DNA of 5,314 nt, from assembly GCA_013375405.1 (NCBI GenBank), contig JABXJU010000261.1, forward strand, positions 1-5,314, written 5' to 3'. A model generated the notes under the pieces. It had not been told where the DNA came from. It worked only from the letters and a program-made list of their open reading frames with translations, and made no database searches. Position 1 is the stretch's first letter; each line of letters starts with the position of its first letter. The stretch comes from Candidatus Helarchaeota archaeon (GTDB taxonomy: Archaea > Asgardarchaeota > Lokiarchaeia > Helarchaeales > HEL-GB-A). This document shows positions 1 through 5,314 of this stretch, piece by piece. A program made the position numbers and the translations under genes.

Positions 1-47
1 GGGTGAAGGACCAGTACGGTTAAATAGAGGAAGCAAAATAAGTGAAA

Positions 48-70
48 TTAACTTTAGTTGTCGAAGTTAA
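48..70. promoter_or_regulatory. Inverted repeat upstream of TATA box (possible operator)
   Basis: A perfect 7-bp inverted repeat, TTAACTT (48-54) and AAGTTAA (64-70), is separated by 9 nt. Its right arm ends 13 bp before the TATA box at 84. A dyad with arm centres 16 nt apart just upstream of a TATA/BRE site could bind a dimeric regulator of the acetyltransferase gene. It could equally be a weak hairpin at the end of an unseen upstream gene. It is short and AT-rich, so chance is a real possibility. Confidence 0.3.
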
Positions 71-83
71 GTTATAAGTACAC

Positions 84-91
84 TATATAAG
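84..91 (+). promoter_or_regulatory. Archaeal-type TATA box for the GNAT gene
   Basis: TATATAAG at 84-91 matches the TATA consensus used by archaeal TBP. At the usual spacing of roughly 25 nt, transcription would start near 110-116, which leaves a leader of about 16-22 nt before the ATG at 132. No clear purine-rich ribosome-binding site lies just before that ATG, which fits a very short leader. No convincing BRE can be assigned upstream. Confidence 0.5.
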
Positions 92-131
92 ATGGCTTTT
101 AGCATGCCAAAATGGACGGTTTGTTTTTAAA

Positions 132-1262
132 ATGGATATAGAAATTAAGAAATTAAAAGAACCCTATCCTTACAAAAAACTTGCGGATGTACTTAGAAAA
201 ACTTATTTCGAAGAATATTTGAATGCAGGCGCATTACAATGGAGTGAGGAATATGCAAAGTTCTACTTCGATGCCATTCTGCCCAAAGAATCCTCCAGAG
301 ACTTTATTTTTGGTGCTTTTGACGGAGAAAGGCTTGTTGGAACGCTCTTTGGCCATCGAGATATGGTAATATTTGAAAATAGACTCAAACTTGAAACGGT
401 GAATTTAGGATTAACTGCGGTTGATCCAGAATATTGGAGGCAAGGAATCGCAAAGGAAATGCTCTCGAGGTTAATTAAACAAGCGGAAGAAAAAAATATT
501 GATTTTATCATGGCATTTCCAGAGAAGGGGCGGTATGGGGATAAACTATTAGCACAATTCGATTTTAAAAATTATGGGAAAACGCAACATCTCATTAAAA
601 TCATGGAAGGTCGAGGTCTTCAAGCTCTTCGTGAAAATTTGAATATAAATGTCATATTAGTTAAATTAGCTTCATTTTTTTCGCACATACCAGAAATGGA
701 TAAACCTGAGGGAGTGATAAGAGAGGCCAAAATTGAAGAAATTGATGATGTTAGAGAAATTCTTAATTCGTATGCGACACGGGTTCCTCTCCTAAATTTT
801 TACTCACATGAGGGATATAAGGAATCAAATATTGGATTAGCTCAAATGAACGAACGCTTCGGGGACCCATGGGGATATCACTGGTTAGTACTAGAACAAA
901 ATGGAGAAATTAAGGCGACTATTTCATATCGAATTGAGATTGTTACCTCCGAAATTATTCCAGATGAATATCTAAACGCGCCAGTTGCGCTTCTCACTTC
1001 GATTGGCTATCACGAAGAAATGGAGTTTGATCAAAAACTGGAATTCATGACTGCCATCTTACGTGGAATAAGAACGGAGGTGCCAGAAGCATTTATAAGT
1101 CAAATTACTTCGCCTCAACACGAACGGAAAGTCTTTAAAAAGTTGAGGTTTATCAAGGATCGAAACACCTATTATTTGTACATGAAACCTCTGACGGAGC
1201 GGGCCGGGGAGCTTAATAATTACAAGAAATACAAGGAATATCTTCTCCAATACTTTCGATAA
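132..1262 (+). CDS. Tandem GNAT-family N-acetyltransferase
   Basis: This is a 376-residue cytoplasmic protein with two GNAT (acetyl-CoA-dependent acyltransferase) folds in tandem. The first spans about residues 1-157. It carries a recognisable motif A around 90-112, reading VDPEYWRQGIAKEML, with the acetyl-CoA-binding G105-I106-A107. The Arg/Gln that usually opens the Q/RxxGxG/A loop is Trp102 here. The second fold starts near 195 (IREAKIEEIDDVREI, a typical GNAT beta1-alpha1) and ends near 353 with the usual late strands (VFKKLRFIKDRNTYYLYMKPL region). Its motif A (about 284-312) has no glycine loop, so it is probably a structural or non-catalytic half. The length suits two-domain GNAT proteins rather than the usual single-domain proteins of about 150-180 residues. 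The acceptor substrate cannot be told. The ATG at 132 is the only good start: no in-frame ATG or GTG lies between it and the TATA box. It converges with the next gene, 36 nt away. Confidence 0.87.
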   Translation: MDIEIKKLKEPYPYKKLADVLRKTYFEEYLNAGALQWSEEYAKFYFDAILPKESSRDFIFGAFDGERLVGTLFGHRDMVIFENRLKLETVNLGLTAVDPEYWRQGIAKEMLSRLIKQAEEKNIDFIMAFPEKGRYGDKLLAQFDFKNYGKTQHLIKIMEGRGLQALRENLNINVILVKLASFFSHIPEMDKPEGVIREAKIEEIDDVREILNSYATRVPLLNFYSHEGYKESNIGLAQMNERFGDPWGYHWLVLEQNGEIKATISYRIEIVTSEIIPDEYLNAPVALLTSIGYHEEMEFDQKLEFMTAILRGIRTEVPEAFISQITSPQHERKVFKKLRFIKDRNTYYLYMKPLTERAGELNNYKKYKEYLLQYFR

Positions 1263-1280
1263 GATTAAAGAATTGGTTTA

Positions 1281-1309
1281 ATTGCTTTTGGTTTTTTATC
1301 ACTTTTTTT
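1281..1309 (+). terminator. Oligo-T terminator region of the GNAT gene
   Basis: Directly after the stop of the acetyltransferase gene, the plus strand has successive T-tracts, including T6 (1292-1297) and T7 (1303-1309), with no stable hairpin before them. Archaeal RNA polymerase stops at such U-runs. The second tract overlaps the last codons of the convergent gene, so the two genes share their 3' boundary. Confidence 0.45.
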
Positions 1310-1931
1310 CATAATAAAAAATACATTGTTCGTATCCATCTGCAATGGTTTTAGGTCTTTGAAAAATAATCCATTCTTCGACTGCTTCTGCAAAAATATC
1401 ATCGTAGGCACACAAGATGGGCGTTAACGATTCTTCCCCATGCGCCCGAAAGACTTCATAAAAGATGCATTTGTGCAGATGGAATTCCAATATCGTCTCA
1501 TCGGTCTGAACAAATTCAGGCTCAAAGGAGCTATAGGTATTGTTAGTGCCAAAAATAGTTGTGTCTTTAAATGCATCCCACTTATTTGTTACATTTTTTA
1601 AGCGATTTCTCTGCATTTCGGCAAGGGGGCCAACAAATTCTCGAAAAGTCTCCATCATGATCTCTTTAACTTGATTGAGTGAAATTGTTGGCGATATAAC
1701 AACTTTTAGAGCTCGATAGAGTGCAATAACAAACAAGGGAGTTACCATATGCATCCTTTGATTAATTTCTTGCGGCATGACCTGTTGTGTAGAACTCGAT
1801 TTCATGAGAGGTTTATACTCGATTTCGATCTGTAAGGAAATTTGATTGGAAAGGTCCCTTTCATATCTTTTTTTCAGCACAGCTTTTGCTAATTCCAAAT
1901 ATTGCTGGTACAGGCTGGCTAAAACACTCAT
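1299..1931 (-). CDS. L-2-amino-thiazoline-4-carboxylic acid hydrolase family protein
   Basis: Numbering here counts from the GTG at 1940, which gives 213 residues; the preferred ATG at 1931 is Met4 and gives 210. The C-terminal half carries the pattern of the ATC hydrolase family (Pfam PF14196): Cys158 in HLHKC, then LCAYDD (Cys177, Asp180/181), then FQRPKTIADGYEQCIFYY with Arg195, Thr198, Gly202 and Cys206. The family pattern is C...lC..D...R..T.a.G...C.F. The N-terminal part is helical, and no signal peptide or membrane segment is visible. The founding Pseudomonas enzyme opens the thiazoline ring of ATC to S-carbamyl-cysteine on the way to L-cysteine. Most family members are uncharacterised, so the family is safer than the reaction. 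The ATG at 1931 is preferred because GTGAT, a match to archaeal anti-SD, lies 4 nt upstream; the GTG at 1940 has no such site. The gene stands alone, divergent from the Fe-S cluster genes. Confidence 0.72.
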   Translation of the reverse strand: MSVLASLYQQYLELAKAVLKKRYERDLSNQISLQIEIEYKPLMKSSSTQQVMPQEINQRMHMVTPLFVIALYRALKVVISPTISLNQVKEIMMETFREFVGPLAEMQRNRLKNVTNKWDAFKDTTIFGTNNTYSSFEPEFVQTDETILEFHLHKCIFYEVFRAHGEESLTPILCAYDDIFAEAVEEWIIFQRPKTIADGYEQCIFYYEKK

Positions 1932-2010
1932 ATCTATCACGAAGTGGAAATGATTATTAAGATTTTGAATGAAGTATAATTAGATAAAATTAATTTTGGA
2001 TTTGAGGATT
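1932..2010. promoter_or_regulatory. Divergent intergenic promoter region
   Basis: This is a short AT-rich spacer between divergent genes. On the plus strand, GTATAATTA (1974-1982) could be a TATA box placing the start near 2000-2008. GAGG (2004-2007) sits 3 nt before the ATG at 2011. On the minus strand the same stretch reads TAATTATAC and could serve the hydrolase gene, with a start near 1950. One AT-rich element may therefore serve both directions. The assignments are weak because the whole region is AT-rich. Confidence 0.35.
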
Positions 2011-3093
2011 ATGGCAACAAAAACCGTTACTGCGTTGAATAAACAGATTGAAGAATTTTTGAAGAAACGAGGCGCGATTCGGGTAGGATTTGCCACGCTC
2101 GATACGTTAGCTGGAGGGCCGCCCTCGACAGATATTACTTACCTACTCCCCGAAGCGCGATCAGCTATTAGCTTTGCGCTTCCACTCAATCGCGATCTTT
2201 TACGTCTGTTCTTGGCAAAAGAGGAGATGTCTAAGGCCGAAGCAGATGATAGAGCAGTAAACAAAAAATCTTCGGAGTTAGGACATGAACTTGCGAAGTG
2301 GTTGGAAACGCAAGGTCACAAGGTAGTAGCACCAAAACTGAATAATGAAATATACCGGACTGAAGTAAAGGGCTGGAAAAAATATATGTACCCCGATATT
2401 TCGCATCGGTATATAGCAGTTCGATCGGGTGTTGGATCCTTCGGTTGGTCGGGGAATGTCGGAATTAAGGATTGGGGGACCGCCATCATCCTGAACACTG
2501 TTGTAACGGACGCGGAATTATCTCCAACAGATCCGATCCCTGCGGTTGATAGTTTCTGTACAGAGTGCAAACGATGCGTTTCTGCTTGCACCGCACAGTT
2601 TTTTGATGCGAAGGAAAAACAAGAGATCACTATGGGGGATCAGCAATTTATTTACAGCAGGCGACATAGTCCCTATCGATGTCAGCTAGTATGTGGCGGA
2701 TTCAGTGGAGTGCATCGTAGTAAAAAATGGTCTACATGGAGTCCTGGAAGATTTGAAATTCCCGTGGGGGATGATGAAAAAGCCTTAATAAATGTGTTGG
2801 CGGGTGCTGTTCTTAAATATACGAAATGGCCGGAAAGAGAACCCCCTGGAGGATTCTTTCATCCATTGCTGCCGAACACGAAACTACGACTCACTTGTGG
2901 GATGTGCCAGAAGATTTGCTGGGGAAATGACGAGGATACGAAAAAAAATTACGAATTACTAATTAATTCCGGTTGTGTGGTTCAAAAACCCGACGGAGAA
3001 ATTCTTGTTCTTCCTCCTGATGAAGCTCAAAAGGTGTTCGATGAGTTTCCCCCTAAACACCGTAGGCTTTATACATTACCAACTAAAGCGTGA
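2011..3093 (+). CDS. QueG/reductive-dehalogenase-like [4Fe-4S] protein (COG1600 type)
   Basis: This 360-residue protein resembles the family of epoxyqueuosine reductase QueG and the reductive dehalogenases, cobalamin-dependent Fe-S enzymes. Residues 138-170 (VRSGVGSFGWSGNVGI...WG...LNTVVTDAEL) match the family's AGLGWIGKN...G...lgtvlTDapL block. Asp129 (YPDISHRY) falls where QueG has the Asp before this block. A full cluster motif C183-x2-C186-x2-C189-x3-C193 follows, then C224 and C228, then C296-x2-C299-x3-C303. The last three plus one upstream Cys can hold a second [4Fe-4S]. The usual Pro after the last Cys is absent from both motifs (CTA and CWGN). There is no Tat signal or membrane segment, unlike respiratory dehalogenases, so it should be cytoplasmic. 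The C-terminal HEAT-like repeats of some QueG proteins are missing, so a queuosine role is not implied and the substrate is unknown. The ATG at 2011 with GAGG before it is preferred to the TTG at 1996. It probably leads the cluster. Confidence 0.78.
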   Translation: MATKTVTALNKQIEEFLKKRGAIRVGFATLDTLAGGPPSTDITYLLPEARSAISFALPLNRDLLRLFLAKEEMSKAEADDRAVNKKSSELGHELAKWLETQGHKVVAPKLNNEIYRTEVKGWKKYMYPDISHRYIAVRSGVGSFGWSGNVGIKDWGTAIILNTVVTDAELSPTDPIPAVDSFCTECKRCVSACTAQFFDAKEKQEITMGDQQFIYSRRHSPYRCQLVCGGFSGVHRSKKWSTWSPGRFEIPVGDDEKALINVLAGAVLKYTKWPEREPPGGFFHPLLPNTKLRLTCGMCQKICWGNDEDTKKNYELLINSGCVVQKPDGEILVLPPDEAQKVFDEFPPKHRRLYTLPTKA

Positions 3094-3099
3094 TGCGAC

Positions 3100-3225
3100 A
3101 TGAAGACCGCACAGGTAAATAGTATCGCTGCTCAAATAAAGGAACTTATTCTGGCAGAGGGGATTGACATTTTAGGTATCGCCAACGATATAAACGCATT
3201 GGGAAAACATTCATCCCAAATTTAA
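3100..3225 (+). pseudogene. Truncated N-terminal remnant of a second COG1600-type protein
   Basis: A 41-codon frame starts 6 nt after the preceding stop, with GTGAT (3090-3094) as a plausible ribosome-binding site 5 nt before its ATG. Its product contains QIKELILAEGIDILGIAND, which lines up with the first 35 residues of the upstream protein: QIxEhhxxxGxxxhGhAxxxxxLxG is shared (h, hydrophobic). This is the typical opening of QueG/dehalogenase-like proteins. The frame then ends after about 13 unrelated residues at a TAA, and no other frame continues the family before the next gene 31 nt later. The simplest reading is a diverged paralogue that has lost almost all of its coding sequence. The DNA is clearly less similar than the protein pattern, so the copy is not recent. 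A functional small peptide cannot be ruled out. Confidence 0.5.
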
Positions 3226-3256
3226 AATATAAATTTTGATTGGAGCTGTATAAATT

Positions 3257-4354
3257 ATGATTGAATCAGAAGAACATCGAACTGCATTGATAAATATTGC
3301 AAAAAAACTGAGTAAGGTTCAGCAGGGTGTTGCCAAGGATGAGAAAGGTGAGCCCTCTGAAAACTATTTAGAATATTTGAGTTTGTTGTATGATCCAGAA
3401 AGTGCTGAGATAGTTCAGCACTTGGAGGTCTTCCCGAAAACGGTACGGTTAGGGAAGCTCGCTAAATTGTTAGATCGTGATAGAAAGGAGATAAAAGCAA
3501 TTCTAGAGCTATTAGCAGAGGACTTTTTTTTGATGAAGGCGGGAGGGTATGCTATTCCCACACCTTTAATGATTTACGATGCACCATTTATCCTAAAGAG
3601 GAATCTGAAGAGGGATAATATTAAAGAATTTGCCCGATTAAGCCGTGCATTCCTTGAGCAAGATAGCTATTACCTCAGCTGGGAAACGAGTTATAAAGGC
3701 ACACCCCGTTCGCGGATTCTCACCGTTAGTGAGAAGATAGAACCCCAGCATGATATTGTTCCGGTTGAAGAGGTCTATAATATCATTGAAATGAATGAAA
3801 GTTTCGCACTCGTTCCATGCCCGTGCCGTAAAAGAGCTGGTATTGAAGGGATTCGGAAGTGCGAAGATAAATATCCAGTCTATAACTGTATCATCGTAGG
3901 ACCGGGAGCTGAAGCTTTACTGGCGCTAGGGGATCCTGAATCTAGGCGAGCTTCCAAAGAGGAAGTTGTCAAAATTGCTAAGGATGCTGCCGAGCTCGGG
4001 TTAGTTCATACCACGGATAATTATTCTGGACCTGCCACCATTCTCTGCCAGTGCTGTGAATGTTGCTGTGGATTACTAGCTGGACTTACGCGTCCTGGGT
4101 TAGAGAACCCGAAAGCAATTGCGAAAGCAAACTATCTTGCAAAGATTAATTCTGAGAATTGTGTTGCTTGTGGAACATGTGAAGAACGCTGCAAATTTGG
4201 TGCAATCTCTATTGATGATATTGCTCAAATTAATGAGGATAGATGTATGGGTTGCGGTTTGTGTGCGGTGACCTGCCCTGAAGAGGCAATATCCATGAAA
4301 CGCCTGGAGCGTTCACCCATCCCCGCTCCAAAAAAACCAAAGAGGTATAATTAG
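3257..4354 (+). CDS. Cysteine-rich protein with winged-helix-like N-terminus and C-terminal 2[4Fe-4S] ferredoxin
   Basis: This 365-residue protein has three parts. Residues about 35-100 look like a helical winged-helix unit (KTVRLGKLAKLLDRDRKEIK..., then a hydrophobic wing ending GGYAIP). The middle has VPCPCR (C188, C190), C202, C211 and a tight cluster CQCCECCC (C264, 266, 267, 269, 270, 271), enough ligands for at least one extra metal or Fe-S site. The C-terminus (about 297-345) is a classical two-cluster ferredoxin: C302-x2-C305-x2-C308-x3-C312 and C330-x2-C333-x2-C336-x3-C340-Pro. There are 18 cysteines in all, and no signal peptide or membrane segment. A role in electron transfer to the neighbouring COG1600-type protein is inferred from position. 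The winged helix could bind DNA or serve as a protein-protein domain. The ATG at 3257 has GGAG (3242-3245) 11 nt upstream. A 31-nt spacer follows the truncated frame, and 16 nt separates it from the next gene. Confidence 0.8.
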   Translation: MIESEEHRTALINIAKKLSKVQQGVAKDEKGEPSENYLEYLSLLYDPESAEIVQHLEVFPKTVRLGKLAKLLDRDRKEIKAILELLAEDFFLMKAGGYAIPTPLMIYDAPFILKRNLKRDNIKEFARLSRAFLEQDSYYLSWETSYKGTPRSRILTVSEKIEPQHDIVPVEEVYNIIEMNESFALVPCPCRKRAGIEGIRKCEDKYPVYNCIIVGPGAEALLALGDPESRRASKEEVVKIAKDAAELGLVHTTDNYSGPATILCQCCECCCGLLAGLTRPGLENPKAIAKANYLAKINSENCVACGTCEERCKFGAISIDDIAQINEDRCMGCGLCAVTCPEEAISMKRLERSPIPAPKKPKRYN

Positions 4355-4357
4355 ACA

Positions 4358-4364
4358 GGGAGGT
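4358..4364 (+). promoter_or_regulatory. Strong Shine-Dalgarno site that fixes the start of the membrane-protein gene
   Basis: GGGAGGT, with 6 nt before the ATG at 4371, is the best ribosome-binding site in the window. It lies 3 nt after the stop of the ferredoxin gene. It marks 4371 as the original start of the next gene, although the frame opened there stops after 22 codons. The GTG at 4532, from which the long frame could otherwise start, has no comparable site. Confidence 0.75.
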
Positions 4365-4370
4365 ATTTAA

Positions 4371-5158
4371 ATGGGAATTTTTATGATTCGTGGGGGAGAG
4401 TTTGGATTTGAGTTCACTACGAAACTGCTCCTCACCTGATCGCACTTTTAATTGTTATTTATGATTGGAAAAAGAATAAGCGGAAAGATTATCTCTGGGT
4501 CTTCATAACTGGCACGATTATCTGGGCCTCGGTGGAACTAATGCTGCAGCTCAGTGGTACACGAGCCATGCCGACACACGAACTCTTCGGTATTGAGATC
4601 CCGATGTATATTGGAGTGATCTTTCAGGGTACATCTGAGGGGGCCTATGTTGCGGTGGTTGGTCTGTTCGTAGCCGATCGCCTTTTTATACAAAAGACAA
4701 AGAACTGGAAGGAAGGATTAGTCGGTATTTTGGTAATAATGCTAGGTCTCCCGCTTATTAGCATGGTTAGAAATGGAATTCAAACCCCGAATGTGGGATA
4801 CGTAGATATACCATCACGTCGACTTATGTTTACACCCATAGGGTCCATCTTTATAGCAACCTTTGTCATAATTGCTGTCGTCTGGATATTGAAAACTAAT
4901 CCAGAATTCCGTCGAAGAGCATTTTACATGTTTCTCGGAATGGTTCTACTTGCAGTCTGCTTCACCGTGCTTGAGTGGGTTGGTGGGACTCGCTGGATCG
5001 AGGTCGGACCTGAGTCTGGACCTTGGATTCGCGCCGAGCCATTATTCGAGTTCGGTGCCCTAGCCTACGATGTCGTAGTTGAAATAGCGGCTTTATATAT
5101 ACCTTTCTTTGCCATCCCATGTGCTTTTAGACTGATAAAACCAACAGAAGCAGTTTAA
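4371..5158 (+). CDS. Seven-helix membrane protein of unknown family, frameshifted near its start
   Basis: Read with one correction, this encodes about 262 residues. The ATG at 4371 follows a strong ribosome-binding site, but its frame ends at a TGA (4437-4439). The adjacent frame is open from 4412 to the TAA at 5156. Joining them after codon 14 gives ...FGFE-VHYETAPHLIALL..., a natural membrane-protein start. Hydrophobic segments of the corrected protein lie at about 18-33, 41-60, 78-103, 116-133, 157-174, 183-203 and 226-256, with basic loops such as KKNKRK (34-39) and RRR (about 181-183). No catalytic motif, heme-binding His pair or Cys motif is evident, and I do not recognise the family. 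As read without correction, only the part from the GTG at 4532 (208 residues, lacking helix 1 and half of helix 2) would be predicted. It ends the cluster, so a role as membrane partner of the Fe-S proteins is possible but rests on position only. Confidence 0.68.
4410..4436 (+). other. Frameshift window in the membrane-protein gene
   Basis: The upstream frame runs to the TGA at 4437, and the downstream frame opens just after a TGA at 4409-4411. The shift therefore has to lie between about 4410 and 4436. Loss of one G after GAG (4410-4412) would explain it exactly: GAG GTT CAC TAC GAA would read E-V-H-Y-E. No canonical X-XXY-YYZ slippery heptamer is visible here, which argues against programmed -1 frameshifting and for a mutation or a sequencing or assembly error. 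Confidence 0.65.
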
Positions 5159-5170
5159 TCCCTTCAAAGG

Positions 5171-5212
5171 GTAAGCAATTACGCTTACTCAAAAGTAAGC
5201 GATTACACTTAC
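5171..5212 (+). repeat. Two 18-nt direct repeats, each with an internal dyad
   Basis: GTAAGCAATTACGCTTAC (5171-5188) and GTAAGCGATTACACTTAC (5195-5212) match at 16 of 18 positions and start 24 nt apart. The first is a perfect 6-bp inverted repeat (GTAAGC/GCTTAC) around AATTAC. The second keeps GTAAG/CTTAC. They begin 12 nt after the stop of the membrane-protein gene. They may be successive RNA hairpins at the operon's end, or a pair of protein-binding sites. Confidence 0.6.
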
Positions 5213-5217
5213 TTTTT
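5191..5217 (+). terminator. Hairpin plus short T-tract after the membrane-protein gene
   Basis: AAAAGTAAG (5191-5199) pairs with CTTACTTTT (5208-5216) to form a 9-bp stem with loop CGATTACA. The T-tract (5213-5217) forms the descending arm and tail. It is AU-rich and not very stable, but it lies at the end of the gene cluster and is a plausible first termination site. Confidence 0.45.
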
Positions 5218-5262
5218 GTCAAAAAAAGTAATCATTAAATCAGTACTTTGACAATTTTTTTT
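5218..5262 (+). terminator. T8 terminator with weak preceding dyad
   Basis: GTCAAA (5218-5223) is complementary to TTTGAC (5247-5252), and the right arm is followed two bases later by a run of eight T (5255-5262). The long loop makes the stem weak, but the T8 run alone is a strong archaeal-type termination signal. It probably marks the true 3' end of the cluster. The 52 bases beyond it show no gene. Confidence 0.5.
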
Positions 5263-5314
5263 ATATTTAAGTCGGATTTAGCTTCAGTTTTTAAAGAATT
5301 TTCCTTCGACAAAA

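Noticed and set aside
1..70. Short open stretches at the left edge that could be the tail of an upstream gene (stop at 21-23 in one frame, 68-70 in another).
   Set aside because: Too short to distinguish from chance, and neither tail is recognisable.
92..130. A 12-codon frame (ATG at 92) ending just before the acetyltransferase start, as a possible leader peptide.
   Set aside because: It begins directly after the TATA box, where the transcript would not yet have started, and it has no ribosome-binding site.
1996..2010. TTG at 1996 as the start of the COG1600-type gene.
   Set aside because: It adds five residues with no ribosome-binding site, while the ATG at 2011 has GAGG just before it.
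2316..2630. Antisense frame of 104 codons inside the COG1600-type gene.
   Set aside because: It is the shadow of a well-supported family protein, with low-complexity composition and no start signals.
4400..4436. Programmed -1 ribosomal frameshifting.
   Set aside because: No slippery heptamer and no obvious downstream pseudoknot are seen; a one-base deletion is simpler.
4230..4445. Antisense frame of 71 codons across the ferredoxin gene end and the frameshift region.
   Set aside because: It overlaps the second ferredoxin motif on the opposite strand and has no recognisable product.
58..5312. TTGTCGAAG at 58-66 and its reverse complement at 5304-5312, as possible ends of a mobile element.
   Set aside because: A 9-nt match is expected by chance at this scale. 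No transposase, target duplication or longer terminal repeat accompanies it.

Overview
The window reads as AT-rich prokaryotic DNA, most likely archaeal. The evidence is a clean eukaryote-like TATA box (TATATAAG) before the first gene, oligo-T tracts at gene ends, Shine-Dalgarno sites of the GGAGGT/GTGAT type, and a gene mix of GNAT, ATC-hydrolase-like, COG1600 Fe-S and polyferredoxin genes that is common in anaerobic uncultured archaea. An Asgard-type or similar anaerobe is plausible, but the sequence alone does not fix the lineage.

Layout. Positions 1-131 hold a promoter region with a TATA box and an upstream inverted repeat. A tandem GNAT-type acetyltransferase gene (132-1262, +) follows. 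It converges on a gene for a probable L-2-amino-thiazoline-4-carboxylate (ATC) hydrolase family protein (1299-1931, -). A short AT-rich intergenic region (1932-2010) separates that gene from a divergent plus-strand cluster. The cluster contains: (i) a cytoplasmic QueG/reductive-dehalogenase-like protein with two [4Fe-4S] motifs (2011-3093); (ii) a 41-codon remnant that resembles the N-terminus of a second protein of the same family (3100-3225); (iii) a cysteine-rich protein with a winged-helix-like N-terminus, a CPCR...CQCCECCC middle region and a C-terminal 2[4Fe-4S] ferredoxin (3257-4354); and (iv) a seven-helix membrane protein of unknown family whose reading frame is broken by one base near its start (4371-5158). 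The cluster ends in a run of overlapping inverted repeats and T-tracts (5171-5262) that look like terminators.

How the genes may work together (inference). The ferredoxin-like protein could pass electrons to the COG1600-type reductase, with the membrane protein as an anchor or membrane partner. The substrate is unknown. Two signs of decay, the truncated paralogue and the frameshift, suggest the cluster has been rearranged or is eroding, unless the frameshift is an assembly error. The GNAT and ATC-hydrolase-like genes have no clear functional link to the cluster.
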